A DNA stretch of 64,000 nucleotides from Oenococcus kitaharae DSM 17330 (GCF_000241055.1 NZ_CM001398.1:1002387-1066386); one strand, 5' to 3'; shown: positions 9,206 through 18,643, numbered from the stretch's first letter. Notes: generated from the sequence alone by a model not told the origin. Numbers and translations are program-made.

Positions 9206-11451
9206 TGGCACAAGTTGAGAATCGTTCTTTTCAAGAAGTTCATGATGTGTATAAAAGCTACTTGCCGGCGGATCAGGTCAAACGAATTGACGCAGCATAT
9301 GAATTAGCAAAGAAGATGCATGCCGGCCAGAAACGCAAGACTGGTGAAGACTATATCTATCACCCGATTCAGGTTGCTGGTATCCTAGCTGATTTGAAAA
9401 TGGATCCAGATACAATTATTGCTGGCTTTTTGCATGATGTCGTTGAAGATACGCCGGAAACAAATGAAGAAATTCAAGCAGCTTTTGGCGATGATGTCGC
9501 TCAAATCGTGGATGGCGTGACAAAATTAGGCCGTATTCACTATGAATCCACCGAAGAAAATATGGCTGAAAACCACCGCAAACTGTTGTTAGCGATGGCC
9601 AAAGATGTTCGTGTCATCATTGTGAAACTAGCTGACCGTTTGCATAATATGCGGACCCTGCAGGTTCATCGTTTGGAAAAACAGCACCGGATCGCCAGTG
9701 AGACATTGGATATTTATGCGCCCTTGGCTCATCGCTTGGGCCTTGCTAATATCAAATGGGAGCTGGAGGATCTCAGCCTGCGATACTTGGACCCAGACGA
9801 GTATCACCGGATTGCCAAAATGATGCATTCTCGCCGTGAGGAAAGGGATGCTGATGTCGCTGCTGCAACCAAACAAATTGATAAAGCGATTGCAGACTTA
9901 AAAATCGGTTCATACGAAGTGACCGGTCGTCCTAAACACATCTATTCGATTTATCGTAAGATGACCGATAAGCACAAACAGTTTTCAGAAATCTATGATC
10001 TACTGGCTATCCGCGTGCTGGTCAGTACGGTCGCTGATTGTTATGCTGCTTTAGGCGCTATTCATGCCAAGTGGAAGCCGCTTCCGGGACGTTTCAAAGA
10101 CTATATTGCGCTGCCCAAGCCTAACGGCTATCAATCTCTGCATACGACGATTATTGGGCCAAACGGCCACCCCTTGGAGGTTCAGATCAGAACCTTTGAG
10201 ATGCACCGCGTTGCCGAATTCGGAGTTGCCGCGCACTGGGCCTATAAAGAGAATAAAGGTTCCGACAAACGCGCCAAGGTTGCTGATTCCGATCAGCAGC
10301 ATTTAAACGCTATCCAGGGCATTTTGGAATTACAGGAAGGCACCACGAACGCTGAGCAATTTGTTGATTCGGTCAAGGGCGATTTATTCTCTGATCGTGT
10401 CTACGCTTTTACGCCTAAAGGGGATGTTTTTGAGCTGCCGGTCGGGTCCAAACCGATTGATATGGCCTTTGCGATTCACTCTGATGTTGGCCTGCATACG
10501 GTCGGCGCTAAAGTGAATGGCAAAATAGTTCCTCTGGATTATGAAATCAATACAGGCGATATTGTTGAAATCATTACAGCACAGACACCGAAAGTCTCAC
10601 GTGACTGGTTGAGTTTGGTTGCCAGCCGTCGTGCTCGCAACAAGATTCGCGCCTACTTCAGACAGCAGGATCGCGCCAGCAATATTGAAGGCGGTCGGCA
10701 GATGTTGGAGAAATATCTTCAAGACAAGCAATTGCCTGTTGAAGAAGCTATGACTGATGAGAACTTGACCCTAGCTGCATCTAAAATGCATCTTTTTTCC
10801 GGTGAGGATCTATTGGCCATGATCGGTTATGGCGAAGTTTCTTTGCAGCAAGCTGGTAATCGGCTGACAGAAGATATTCGAAAAAAATTGGCCGAAAAGA
10901 AAGCTGAAGAGGTTCAAGAAGCTTTACTGGCCGGCAAGGAAGATGCTGCTAAGGGCTTGATTCGCAAGGGCAGTGCTCCTGCAAAAAAGAACCGGCCTGA
11001 AGAGGATATTACGATTGCCGGCATCGATTCTTTGCTGATTCACTTGTCTAAGTGTTGTACGCCAATTCCAGGGGATGAAATTACGGGTTACATCACGCGC
11101 GGCAGAGGCGTGACGGTGCACCGTGCAAATTGTCCGAATATCAAAAAAACTCTGGAACAAAATGACCGAATTATTGCAATCGATTGGAATAATCCCGATG
11201 GCAACCGGCCCAATTACGATGCTGACCTGATTGTGACTGGTTCGGACAGGCCAGGGATTCTCAATGACGTGATTCGTTCGGTCAATGCTAATACTCATTA
11301 TTTGAACGCTGTATCGGCTCGCAACGAAAAAGATGGTGCTGTGATAATTAGCTTAACTGTCGGTGTAAAGAATGTTGACCAGCTGCAGCATATTATTGAT
11401 GCCATCGTTGGTGTCCATGATGTTTATGAAGCAGCTCGCGCATTCCATTAA
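9205..11451 (+). CDS. rel: bifunctional (p)ppGpp synthetase/hydrolase, RSH family
   Basis: This 748-aa Rel protein makes and degrades the alarmone (p)ppGpp during starvation. Domains in order are: an HD hydrolase with intact residues (YHPIQVA, FLHDVVEDTP, LADRLHNMRTL); the synthetase core (GRPKHIYSIYRKM, YDLLAIRVL, LPKPNGYQSLHTTI, FGVAAHWAY); TGS (VYAFTPKGDVFELPVGS); a Cys-containing zinc-finger region (SKCCTPIPGDEI, HRANCPN); and a C-terminal ACT domain (VTGSDRPGILNDV). Both active sites look functional. The second ATG (9205) is preferred because AAGGAGG at 9191-9197 is 7 nt away; ATG 9202 is the alternative. It is last in the lepA unit and ends at a strong terminator. Confidence 0.97.
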   Translation: MAQVENRSFQEVHDVYKSYLPADQVKRIDAAYELAKKMHAGQKRKTGEDYIYHPIQVAGILADLKMDPDTIIAGFLHDVVEDTPETNEEIQAAFGDDVAQIVDGVTKLGRIHYESTEENMAENHRKLLLAMAKDVRVIIVKLADRLHNMRTLQVHRLEKQHRIASETLDIYAPLAHRLGLANIKWELEDLSLRYLDPDEYHRIAKMMHSRREERDADVAAATKQIDKAIADLKIGSYEVTGRPKHIYSIYRKMTDKHKQFSEIYDLLAIRVLVSTVADCYAALGAIHAKWKPLPGRFKDYIALPKPNGYQSLHTTIIGPNGHPLEVQIRTFEMHRVAEFGVAAHWAYKENKGSDKRAKVADSDQQHLNAIQGILELQEGTTNAEQFVDSVKGDLFSDRVYAFTPKGDVFELPVGSKPIDMAFAIHSDVGLHTVGAKVNGKIVPLDYEINTGDIVEIITAQTPKVSRDWLSLVASRRARNKIRAYFRQQDRASNIEGGRQMLEKYLQDKQLPVEEAMTDENLTLAASKMHLFSGEDLLAMIGYGEVSLQQAGNRLTEDIRKKLAEKKAEEVQEALLAGKEDAAKGLIRKGSAPAKKNRPEEDITIAGIDSLLIHLSKCCTPIPGDEITGYITRGRGVTVHRANCPNIKKTLEQNDRIIAIDWNNPDGNRPNYDADLIVTGSDRPGILNDVIRSVNANTHYLNAVSARNEKDGAVIISLTVGVKNVDQLQHIIDAIVGVHDVYEAARAFH

Positions 11452-11486
11452 AAAAACGATTTCTCTTAGGGGAAGTCGTTTTTTAT
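11451..11486. terminator. strong bidirectional terminator between rel and the amidase gene
   Basis: A long stem pairs AAAAAACGA (11451-11459) and the following TTTCTC with GGGGAAG and TCGTTTTTT (11476-11484) around a TTAG loop. A-tracts and U-tracts on the two sides let it work for the convergent rel (+) and amidase (-) genes. Confidence 0.88.
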
Positions 11487-12433
11487 TCGGTCTTCTTTAA
11501 TTTCGGTTGGACATTATTAAACCAATCTTCTAAGGCGTTTCTTAGGTCATTAGCCACTGTTTGCCGGTAACTGTCGGACTGGATGTACTGGAAATCATTA
11601 GTATTATTTAAATAACCCATTTCCAATAGGACTGAAGGCAGATAACTTTCTCGAATCACATAGAAATCGCCAAATTGCGCACCGCGGTTGGCAATTGGTA
11701 AATTGGTAAAATGATCCTTAATAGTATTTGCTAATTCATAGGAATTGCTTGTATCTCGATGATAATAATATTCGGTGACGCCTGACGCCGCGTTTGCTAC
11801 TTGGAAATTATCGTAATGAATACTGATAAAAGCGTCAGCATGATACTTTTTAGAAATATCTGTGATCTTGGATAAAGGCCAGAGCAAACGATCACTGTTG
11901 CGTGTCAAAATAACACGAGCACCTGTTGATGCTAGGGCATCTCGAATTTGACGGACGGTCTTTAAAGTATATGTTTTCTCAAAATATCTGGGATCTGTTG
12001 TACCGTCGACAGCCAAAGATCCCGGATCGGACCCGCCATGCCCGGCATCTAGTACAATGGTCGCCTCTGCCATTCGATCAGTTGTGCCGCTGGTACTACT
12101 GTTGTCCAAATGCCAACCAGCAATCCAGCCTTCATCACCTCTGGCACCAATTCGTACCTGCAGCCAGCCATGTGCCCGATTTAGGACGGTTAGACGCTGA
12201 TTACGAGGTAGGATGGCCAGCTGATCATACATGGGCCCAGGACCGTTTCTTACAACCGTACGTGCGGCTTGTAAGCGGATTGTGTTGGCGCTAGAAAAAA
12301 TTTTAAGTGTTGGCGAATCAGTCGCATACAAGGACATGATTAGCAGCGCGCAAGCAAAAACAAAGCCGGCAGAGATAAGTAAAGGTACTGGTTTTTTTAA
12401 AATTTGTTTCAGCACATGCAAATTATATCTCAT
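11483..12433 (-). CDS. N-acetylmuramoyl-L-alanine amidase with SH3b domain
   Basis: This 316-aa cell-wall hydrolase cuts the bond between muramic acid and L-Ala in peptidoglycan. It has an N-terminal membrane/signal segment (LLISAGFVFACALLIMSLYA), then a bacterial SH3 wall-binding domain (LQAARTVVRNGPGPMYDQLA to GARGDEGWIAGWHL). The Amidase_3 zinc domain follows, with VLDAGHGGSDPGS, the Glu of YFEKTYTLK, HYDNF in ISIHYDN, and the catalytic Glu in VLLEMGYLNN. A longer frame begins at 12472, but ATG 12433 has AAAGGCGG just upstream and leads straight into the signal segment. It is divergent from hisS, with overlapping promoter elements. Convergent with rel. Confidence 0.92.
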   Translation of the reverse strand: MRYNLHVLKQILKKPVPLLISAGFVFACALLIMSLYATDSPTLKIFSSANTIRLQAARTVVRNGPGPMYDQLAILPRNQRLTVLNRAHGWLQVRIGARGDEGWIAGWHLDNSSTSGTTDRMAEATIVLDAGHGGSDPGSLAVDGTTDPRYFEKTYTLKTVRQIRDALASTGARVILTRNSDRLLWPLSKITDISKKYHADAFISIHYDNFQVANAASGVTEYYYHRDTSNSYELANTIKDHFTNLPIANRGAQFGDFYVIRESYLPSVLLEMGYLNNTNDFQYIQSDSYRQTVANDLRNALEDWFNNVQPKLKKTE

Positions 12434-12440
12434 GCCGCCT

Positions 12441-12468
12441 TTGGCAAATATTATCGCAGTGTTAAAAT
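12441..12468 (+). promoter_or_regulatory. hisS promoter (TTGGCA-16-TAAAAT), near-leaderless
   Basis: The -35 TTGGCA is at 12441-12446 and the -10 TAAAAT at 12463-12468. The expected transcript start (12474-12476) falls immediately before the hisS ATG at 12477. No Shine-Dalgarno is present and there is no room for a T-box leader. The -35 overlaps the ribosome binding site of the divergent amidase gene. Confidence 0.6.
12450..12458 (-). promoter_or_regulatory. extended -10 promoter of the amidase gene
   Basis: On the minus strand TGC-GATAAT (extended -10 pattern TGN-TATAAT) occupies 12458 down to 12450. No good -35 is seen, which fits an extended -10 promoter. It lies inside the spacer of the hisS promoter on the other strand. 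Confidence 0.4.
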
Positions 12469-12476
12469 TCATATGT

Positions 12477-13745
12477 ATGTCTGAGAAACTTTTTCAAAAA
12501 CCTAAAGGGACGGCGGACCTGCTTCCGTCTGTCCAGCCGATTTGGCAAAAAATTACAGCTATTGCAAAGGAAATCTTCGAACACCGATATAATTTCGGCC
12601 GTATTGATACACCTTTATTTGAAAATTACGATATTTTTGAGCGGACATCTGGTGATTCATCCGATGTTGTCAGTAAGGAAATGTATGATTTTTACGATAA
12701 AGGCAAACGGCGGATGGCTTTGCGTCCGGAAGGGACTGCCGGTGTTGTCCGTGCCTACGTGGAAAATAAATTGTACGGACCTGAATATGAAAAGCCGGTA
12801 AATCTGTATTATCTGGAATCGATGTTTCGTTATGAACGGCCGCAAGCTGGGAGAATGCGGGAATTTCATCAACTCGGAGCAGAAAGCTTTGGATCGGATT
12901 CGCCATTTTTGGACGCGCAAGTGATTCAAATGGCAATTGATTTCTTCCAGGCTTTTAAGCTGACCAACTTATTGGTCAAGATTAATTCGCTGGGAAACGA
13001 TGCCTCGCGTGCAGCTTTTCGTCAGGCTTTGGTCGATTACTTAAGTCAATATGAGGAACAGTTGAGCCAGGATTCGAAAGTCCGTTTGAAGACCAATCCT
13101 TTAAGGATTTTGGATTCAAAAGATGCCAATGATCAAAAGCTGCTCGTTGGTGCGCCGCAGATCTTGGATTATCTCGATCAGGATTCTAAAGACCGTTTCA
13201 AACAAGTGACGGATGCGCTAGATGCTTTTGGTGTTAATTATGAAATTGATGAGAAGCTGGTTCGTGGTTTGGATTACTATAACAACACGATTTTTGAAAT
13301 TGAGACTCAGGATCCAAAACTCAAATCAGCAGCTACGATTTGTGGCGGCGGCCGTTATTCGGGGATGGTCGAAGAATTTGGCGGTCCGGATACACCGGCG
13401 ATTGGTTTCGGCATCGGTCTGGAACGTTTGATTACTTTAATTGGCGAAGTCGAAGAGCGAGATCAGGTGGATGTTTATATCGTACAGACGGATTCCTCTG
13501 TGAGTGCTTTTGCTAATTTGTTGGCAAAACGTCTGCGTGAGACTTTTCATTTTTCTGTCCTGCTGGACTATACGAACCGCTCGATGAAATCGCAATTCCG
13601 GTCTGCTGATCGGACTAAAGCGAGCTATTCGATTGTGATTGGCGATCAAGAAGTGCAGAGCAAAGAATTGACATTGAAAAAGATGGCTGATGGCAGTCAG
13701 AAAAAAGTATTATTGGATAATTTAAGAATTGAGGATTTTTCATGA
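12477..13745 (+). CDS. hisS: histidyl-tRNA synthetase
   Basis: HisRS (422 aa) is a class II aminoacyl-tRNA synthetase that charges tRNA-His. The class II motifs are visible: motif 1 region after [12 protein letters not shown], motif 2 [20 protein letters not shown] (about residues 117-136), the HisA motifs [14 protein letters not shown] and [14 protein letters not shown], and motif 3 [11 protein letters not shown]. The frame is open far upstream, but ATG 12477 ([11 protein letters not shown]) matches the family N-terminus and lies right behind a -10 box. A three-codon frame, ATG TAT GTC TGA, begins at 12473 and overlaps the start. It is followed by aspS with a 4-nt overlap, the usual pair. 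Confidence 0.97.
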   Translation: MSEKLFQKPKGTADLLPSVQPIWQKITAIAKEIFEHRYNFGRIDTPLFENYDIFERTSGDSSDVVSKEMYDFYDKGKRRMALRPEGTAGVVRAYVENKLYGPEYEKPVNLYYLESMFRYERPQAGRMREFHQLGAESFGSDSPFLDAQVIQMAIDFFQAFKLTNLLVKINSLGNDASRAAFRQALVDYLSQYEEQLSQDSKVRLKTNPLRILDSKDANDQKLLVGAPQILDYLDQDSKDRFKQVTDALDAFGVNYEIDEKLVRGLDYYNNTIFEIETQDPKLKSAATICGGGRYSGMVEEFGGPDTPAIGFGIGLERLITLIGEVEERDQVDVYIVQTDSSVSAFANLLAKRLRETFHFSVLLDYTNRSMKSQFRSADRTKASYSIVIGDQEVQSKELTLKKMADGSQKKVLLDNLRIEDFS

Positions 13746-15517
13746 CGACAAAACAAAGAACAATTTATGCCGGTCTGGTCGATGAAACATTGGCGGGACA
13801 ACAGGTCACATTAAAGGGCTGGGTACAAAAACGCCGTGATTTAGGCGGCTTGATTTTCGTGGATTTGCGTGACCGCGAGGGAATTGTTCAGCTCACTTTT
13901 TCTGATGAATTTTCTGCTCAAGCTCGACAAACAGCTGAGAAAGTTCGCAGTGAATTTGTCATCGCTGTAACTGGCACAGTTTCATTAAGAGCTGATTCGG
14001 CTATTAATCCTAAAATGAAGACTGGCAAGATCGAAATTCTGGTTCACGAAGCAACAATTCTGGCTGAGTCGAAAACGCCTCCTTTCGATATTGAAGATGG
14101 CGTTGATGTGAATGAAGAATTAAAATTGAAATACCGTTATTTGGATTTGCGTCGTCCTGAAATGCAAAAAGGGCTTGTCCTTCGTTCAAAAATCATGTTG
14201 TCGACGATGCGTTTTATGGAAACGAATGGTTTTTTGAACATTGAAACGCCTTATTTGGCTAAAAGTACGCCAGAGGGTGCCAGAGACTATCTGGTGCCAT
14301 CTCGTGTGTATCCGGGCAGCTTTTATGCACTCCCGCAGTCGCCACAATTGTTCAAGCAGCTTTTGATGGGTGCTGGCTTTGATCGTTACTTCCAAATCGC
14401 GCGTTGTTTTCGTGATGAAGATCTGCGTGGCGACCGCCAGCCGGAATTCACACAACTGGACATGGAAACTTCTTTCATGAACCAGAGTGAGATCAGGGAT
14501 TTGGTCAATCGTTGGGTCGCACAGGTAATGTCGGATGTGGTTGGTGCTAAGGTCGATCCAGCTAAGTTCCCGATCCTGCATTGGCAGGAAGCAATGGATC
14601 GTTTTGGATCTGATAAACCTGATCTGCGTTTTGGCATTGAATTGCACGATCTTTCCGGCATTATGAAGCAGACTGATTTCTCTGTCTTTACTTCTGCCAT
14701 CGAACAAGGTGGTTTTGTTAAAGCAATTGTGGCGCCAAATGGTTCTCAGCATTTTACGCGGAAAATGATCGACGCGCAAACGGATTACATCAAACGATTT
14801 AAGGCTAAGGGTTTGGCTTGGGTCAAATATAATAATGGTGAACTGACTGGACCGATTGCTAAATTCCTTACAGCCGTCAAAGATCAGTTAGTGGCTGCAT
14901 TGTCTCTTAAAGATGGTGATATGGTCTTCTTTGCTGCTGGTACTTTTTCCGTTGTTTCTGATACTTTGGGTTATTTACGCAAGTATGTGGCTGAAGAGCT
15001 GCATTTGATCGATGAAAATAAATGGGATTTTGCTTGGATTGTCGATTGGCCGCTATTTGAATATTCAGAAGATTTCGGTCGTTGGATTGCTGCGCATCAT
15101 CCTTTCACAATGCCTAATGAGGAAGATCTCCACTATTTGGATGATGATGAAGATCCGCATAAAGCTCACGCCCAATCATATGACCTGGTGTTAAACGGTT
15201 ACGAGTTAGGGTCAGGTTCTATTCGTATTCACACAATGGATATACAAGAAAAGATGTTAAAAGCATTGGGCTTTACGCCTGAAAAAGCCGAACAGGCCTT
15301 TGGCTTTCTACTTGAAGCCATGGAATACGGTTTTCCACCAATGGGCGGTATCGCGTTAGGCTTGGACCGTCTGAGTATGCTGCTGGCTAAAAAGGATAAT
15401 ATTCGCGAAGTTATTGCCTTTCCAAAGAATTCAAATGCCACAGAACCTATGACTAAAGCGCCGTCACGGGTTTCTGAGAAACAGCTTCAAGAATTAGGCC
15501 TGCGTGTTCCCGATTAA
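13742..15517 (+). CDS. aspS: aspartyl-tRNA synthetase
   Basis: AspRS (591 aa, bacterial type) charges tRNA-Asp. It has an N-terminal OB anticodon-binding domain ([26 protein letters not shown]). Class II motif 2 is [24 protein letters not shown] (about residues 220-243). The bacterial GAD insertion spans about residues 290-410. Motif 3, [13 protein letters not shown], is near the C-terminus (about 537-549). It overlaps hisS by 4 nt (ATGA) and has GAGG upstream, so the two synthetases form one operon. Whether it is discriminating or also charges tRNA-Asn cannot be decided without knowing if gatCAB exists elsewhere. Confidence 0.97.
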   Translation: MTTKQRTIYAGLVDETLAGQQVTLKGWVQKRRDLGGLIFVDLRDREGIVQLTFSDEFSAQARQTAEKVRSEFVIAVTGTVSLRADSAINPKMKTGKIEILVHEATILAESKTPPFDIEDGVDVNEELKLKYRYLDLRRPEMQKGLVLRSKIMLSTMRFMETNGFLNIETPYLAKSTPEGARDYLVPSRVYPGSFYALPQSPQLFKQLLMGAGFDRYFQIARCFRDEDLRGDRQPEFTQLDMETSFMNQSEIRDLVNRWVAQVMSDVVGAKVDPAKFPILHWQEAMDRFGSDKPDLRFGIELHDLSGIMKQTDFSVFTSAIEQGGFVKAIVAPNGSQHFTRKMIDAQTDYIKRFKAKGLAWVKYNNGELTGPIAKFLTAVKDQLVAALSLKDGDMVFFAAGTFSVVSDTLGYLRKYVAEELHLIDENKWDFAWIVDWPLFEYSEDFGRWIAAHHPFTMPNEEDLHYLDDDEDPHKAHAQSYDLVLNGYELGSGSIRIHTMDIQEKMLKALGFTPEKAEQAFGFLLEAMEYGFPPMGGIALGLDRLSMLLAKKDNIREVIAFPKNSNATEPMTKAPSRVSEKQLQELGLRVPD

Positions 15518-15571
15518 TTGGTATGTATGTCACATTTGGTTAATAATTGATACTGTTTTGTAAAATTAATG

Positions 15572-15577
15572 TAATAT
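15572..15577 (+). promoter_or_regulatory. candidate -10 box of the oatA-like gene
   Basis: TAATAT sits four bases upstream of the ATG at 15582, with TTGATA 19 bp further upstream. A second possible -10, TAAAAT at 15561-15566, would give a short leader instead. Either way no Shine-Dalgarno sequence lies before the ATG. Confidence 0.35.
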
Positions 15578-15581
15578 TAGA

Positions 15582-17480
15582 ATGGTGAACAGAGAAGCAA
15601 AAAAGACAAGTTTTATTCCCGGAATTGAGGGTCTTCGGACACTTTCTGTTCTTGGAGTAATTCTTTTTCATTTGTGGCCGAAAATCTTTTCTGGTGGTTT
15701 TTCGGGCGTGACGGTCTTTTTTGTCGTCTCTGGTTTTTTGATGACTAGCATTGTTTTAAGGGATCTTGCAACATTTGGACACCTCCGCTTGAAGCGTTTC
15801 TATTTACGGCGCTTTTGGCGTTTATATCCAGCATTTGTTGTCATGATTTTATTGACCACGGCGCTTCTGTTTTTCTTTTTCCCAGCAGGATTATTCGGCA
15901 TTCGTGGGACACTGATTAGTAATTTGTTTTATGTGAATAATTGGTACCAAATTCTTCATCAAGTCTCATATTTTGCTGCCGGTGCCCATTGGTCTGTTTT
16001 CACTCATTTGTGGTCCTTGTCTGTTGAGGCACAGTTTTATCTGATTTGGCCTCTGATGATTACTGCAATTCTTTATCTTGCCGATAAAAAATGGCAGTTT
16101 TCTTTGCTGATACCGGCATTTTTGGCACTTATTTCTTCATTTCTCTTGGCTGTATTTTATTCACCAGCTTCCACCAATCGTGCTTATTATGGAACGGATT
16201 CACGGGTGTTTTCGTTCATTATAGGAGGCATGGCGGCTATTCTCATCACACTGCTGCGTTCTCAGGCCTGCCCAGAAATACTGAGGCGCTTTCAGAAACT
16301 ACTTACCAAGTATTCGGTATGGATTATTTCGGTGAGCTTTAGCGGCACATTAATACTTTTCGTGATTGCTAACGGTGTACAGGCATGGGTTTATGATTTT
16401 GGCATGCTCTTGTTGAGCATCTTCACAGCTTTATTAATTTACTATTTTGTGATGTTGCCGAAAAATCATTTTAACCTCATTATGGGAAACCGTTTCTTCA
16501 GATATATCGGATCTCGTTCGTACTCGATTTATCTCTATCAATTGCCGGTATTTGTTATCCTAGAAGAAATCTTTCGTAATTTTTCGCCTTTGGTTCATTT
16601 TTGGGTTGCGCTCTTCAGCATATTGCTGATTATGCTTTTTGCCGATTTGTCTTATCGTTGGATTGAGATGCCTTTTCGGCACGGCATGATTCATATGACA
16701 AGGCAGTCGTTGATGAGCCTGAAGAATGTGCTCACTGCGCTTTTAATAGCCTTGGCTTTAACGGGAACTTTTCTGGGCTTTATTTCTAATGATGCAACAC
16801 ATTCAAAATCGGCTGATCAGCTGCGTCGGCACTTGAAAAGTGAATCCAAAAAAATTTCGCGGCAAAATAGTCAGGCTGTATCAGCACGGCAAAGTGCCGT
16901 ATCCAGTCAATCCGCCAAATCATCGCAATCTAGTGCAGCCCAAGGCCAAGATCAGCAGTTAGCAGGGATTTTCCAGACGAGTTCTGAGAATATTGCCAAA
17001 GTGCGCCAGCTAAGCGTTACAGCGATAGGCGACTCTGTTTTACTGGATGTGGGCCCAGATCTGCAGATGGCTATGCCTAAAGCAATTGTTAACGCCAGGA
17101 TTGGCCGGCATACACAAGAGGCTATCGACTCTTTACAGACTTTGAAAGATGAAAAGAAGTTGGATCCGATTATTTTAATGGTCATTGGTACTAATGGCGA
17201 GATTTCAGCTGATAATATTCAGCAGGTACGGCACATCGCTGGAAACCGTCAAGTTTTCTGGGTTAATTCTTTTTCGGGCGGAAAGCCTTGGGAAGGGCCG
17301 AACAATAGTCTCTTGAGTAATTTTGATAAACAGGATTCGAATCTGCATGTGATTGATTGGTATAGCGGTGCGCATGCACACCCAGAGTGGTTTGCCCCTG
17401 ATGGTGTCCACCCCCAACGAGCGGGAAATCGAGCCATGACCACCATGATTATTAATTCAATCGCAGACAGTGTTAAATAA
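15582..17480 (+). CDS. oatA: peptidoglycan O-acetyltransferase-like acyltransferase with SGNH domain (OatA type)
   Basis: This 632-aa protein has an acyltransferase-3 membrane domain (about residues 10-400, ten or more segments; IPGIEGLRTLSVLGVILFHLW, GGFSGVTVFFVVSGFLM). A Ser/Gln/Ala-rich linker follows (about 420-465), then an extracytoplasmic SGNH esterase-fold domain with Ser in AIGDSVLLD, Asn in VIGTNGEIS and the Asp/His pair in FAPDGVHPQ. OatA proteins O-acetylate muramic acid and give lysozyme resistance; that substrate is inferred from architecture. There is no Shine-Dalgarno. TAATAT at 15572-15577 ends four bases before ATG 15582. It is apparently monocistronic. Confidence 0.86.
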   Translation: MVNREAKKTSFIPGIEGLRTLSVLGVILFHLWPKIFSGGFSGVTVFFVVSGFLMTSIVLRDLATFGHLRLKRFYLRRFWRLYPAFVVMILLTTALLFFFFPAGLFGIRGTLISNLFYVNNWYQILHQVSYFAAGAHWSVFTHLWSLSVEAQFYLIWPLMITAILYLADKKWQFSLLIPAFLALISSFLLAVFYSPASTNRAYYGTDSRVFSFIIGGMAAILITLLRSQACPEILRRFQKLLTKYSVWIISVSFSGTLILFVIANGVQAWVYDFGMLLLSIFTALLIYYFVMLPKNHFNLIMGNRFFRYIGSRSYSIYLYQLPVFVILEEIFRNFSPLVHFWVALFSILLIMLFADLSYRWIEMPFRHGMIHMTRQSLMSLKNVLTALLIALALTGTFLGFISNDATHSKSADQLRRHLKSESKKISRQNSQAVSARQSAVSSQSAKSSQSSAAQGQDQQLAGIFQTSSENIAKVRQLSVTAIGDSVLLDVGPDLQMAMPKAIVNARIGRHTQEAIDSLQTLKDEKKLDPIILMVIGTNGEISADNIQQVRHIAGNRQVFWVNSFSGGKPWEGPNNSLLSNFDKQDSNLHVIDWYSGAHAHPEWFAPDGVHPQRAGNRAMTTMIINSIADSVK

Positions 17481-17640
17481 AGATTTACATTTTTATCACA
17501 AAAAAATAGTAGAGCCTTGTTAACTAATTCTTTTGATTCCCTTTTTGTATTCTGCAATTTTACAAAATTATTGCATAGGAATCGAAGTGAATGTTTTTTG
17601 AAATAATTAAGAAAAGATTAAAAGCCACAATTTGTATCAT
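17481..17640. other. intergenic region with dyad upstream of the muralytic gene
   Basis: A 160-bp AT-rich stretch. It contains the dyad TGCAAT (17553-17558) with ATTGCA (17570-17575), itself enclosing AATTTT/AAAATT. I see no confident promoter; TATCAT at 17635-17640 abuts the next ATG and is too close to serve as its -10. The dyad could be a regulator site or a weak hairpin. Confidence 0.3.
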
Positions 17641-18414
17641 ATGAGGGAAGCTAGACAGTTAAAACGAAAAAGGCAAAGATGTTTAAAAGCGCTTTGTGTC
17701 CTAATCTTTTTCGGTTTGATTACCTTGTTCTCACCATCTTCAGTTGGATCGGCAGAAAAAGGATCTCCGTCGGCAGCACTTTCAGCCGCGAGAGGGATGG
17801 CTCGATCTATCGAACAAACCTCAACTACGTTTGCTGCCGCACCCGTCCAGCAAGTTAAAGTCAAAAAAATGTTGCTTGACCAGGATTATGCCAAAACTGC
17901 AGCCAGCTCGTCCGCTCCTGCCAGCAGCTTTTCTGCCACTCCTGCCAGCACGGCTAGCAGCAGCGTTGCTGCACCTGCCAGCGCACCGATTCGCAGTTCC
18001 TCATTGAGTTCTTCGACAACTGCATCAAATTCTGGATCTCAGGCTGCACCAATCCAGAATCCCGTCCCTGTCAAAGCTGCTGCACCTGCCAAAGTTTCAA
18101 TACCTGCAAAACCATCTGCTCCGCTTCAATCACCAGCGCCTGCCCAAAGCAGCACGTCCACCAATCCTGTAATTACTGATATTAATTGGTTGATTCAAAA
18201 AGAATCTTCAGGGAATCCAGATGCTGAAAACGGTAGTTATAAAGGTATTGGCCAATTATCAGAATCTGCTTATCAGCAATATTTAGGCCGTAGTTGGGAA
18301 CAAGTCAAGGGCAATTATGCGTTACAACTGCAGGCAATGCAGGCCTACATCCAGGATCGTTACGGATCTGTTGCGAATGCAATTGCATTTTGGCAGCAGA
18401 ATGGCTGGTATTAA
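17641..18414 (+). CDS. secreted Ala/Ser/Pro-rich protein with C-terminal lysozyme/transglycosylase-like domain
   Basis: This is a 257-aa export candidate. Residues 1-32 form a signal peptide (basic KRKRQR stretch, then a hydrophobic core ALCVLIFFGLITLF). Residues about 85-175 are a low-complexity Ala/Ser/Pro segment. The last 77 residues resemble small transglycosylase-like domains of lactobacillal peptidoglycan hydrolases: NWLIQKESSGNP with a candidate catalytic Glu, then GIGQLSESAYQQYLG and ANAIAFWQQNGWY. It probably acts on the cell wall after the low-complexity stretch spans it. ATG 17641 is preferred over TTG 17632. No Shine-Dalgarno is visible. A terminator follows. Confidence 0.8.
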   Translation: MREARQLKRKRQRCLKALCVLIFFGLITLFSPSSVGSAEKGSPSAALSAARGMARSIEQTSTTFAAAPVQQVKVKKMLLDQDYAKTAASSSAPASSFSATPASTASSSVAAPASAPIRSSSLSSSTTASNSGSQAAPIQNPVPVKAAAPAKVSIPAKPSAPLQSPAPAQSSTSTNPVITDINWLIQKESSGNPDAENGSYKGIGQLSESAYQQYLGRSWEQVKGNYALQLQAMQAYIQDRYGSVANAIAFWQQNGWY

Positions 18415-18434
18415 TGCCTATCACAGAAAATTTT

Positions 18435-18463
18435 AAAAGTCCTTGCTCTGCAGGGACTTTTAC
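18435..18463 (+). terminator. intrinsic terminator after the muralytic-type gene
   Basis: A 12-bp stem begins AAAAGTCCTTGC at 18435 and pairs through a TCT loop with GCAGGGACTTTT, with one G-U pair. Nothing else lies between it and the S10 leader region. Confidence 0.75.
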
Positions 18464-18643
18464 TGTACTATAGACAGGTATGCCTTTTACGTTTTAAGGT
18501 TTAATACGGCCAAAAACGCCGGTATATCAAGGTTTAGTGATGATATTCAAGGTTGCGACACGCTCGGCACCGTTGCCATGGCGTCCAGATGTCGGTTTTT
18601 GAATGGAGCGAGCTGATTTTGAAAATCAACGAAAGGATAAATT
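18464..18643 (+). promoter_or_regulatory. rpsJ (S10 operon) leader with terminator-like attenuator
   Basis: About 180 nt precede rpsJ. A possible promoter is TTGCTC (18443-18448), 17 bp, TACTAT (18466-18471). Within the leader a nested fold pairs CGACA (18556-18560) with TGTCG (18590-18594), CGC (18561-18563) with GCG (18581-18583), and GGCA with TGCC, and then runs into GTTTTT (18595-18600). This looks like an intrinsic terminator placed upstream of the first gene. Such a layout suggests transcription attenuation of the ribosomal operon. The ligand, possibly a ribosomal protein, is unknown. Confidence 0.5.

Noticed and set aside
12434..12476. T-box riboswitch before hisS
   Set aside because: Only 43 nt lie between the divergent start codons; no T-box sequence or terminator stem is present.
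12231..12476. N-terminal extension of HisRS in the same open frame
   Set aside because: The upstream part lies antisense to the amidase gene and does not match the HisRS family, which starts near [14 protein letters not shown].
17635..17640. TATCAT as -10 of the muralytic gene
   Set aside because: It directly abuts the ATG at 17641, too close for a transcript that includes the start codon.
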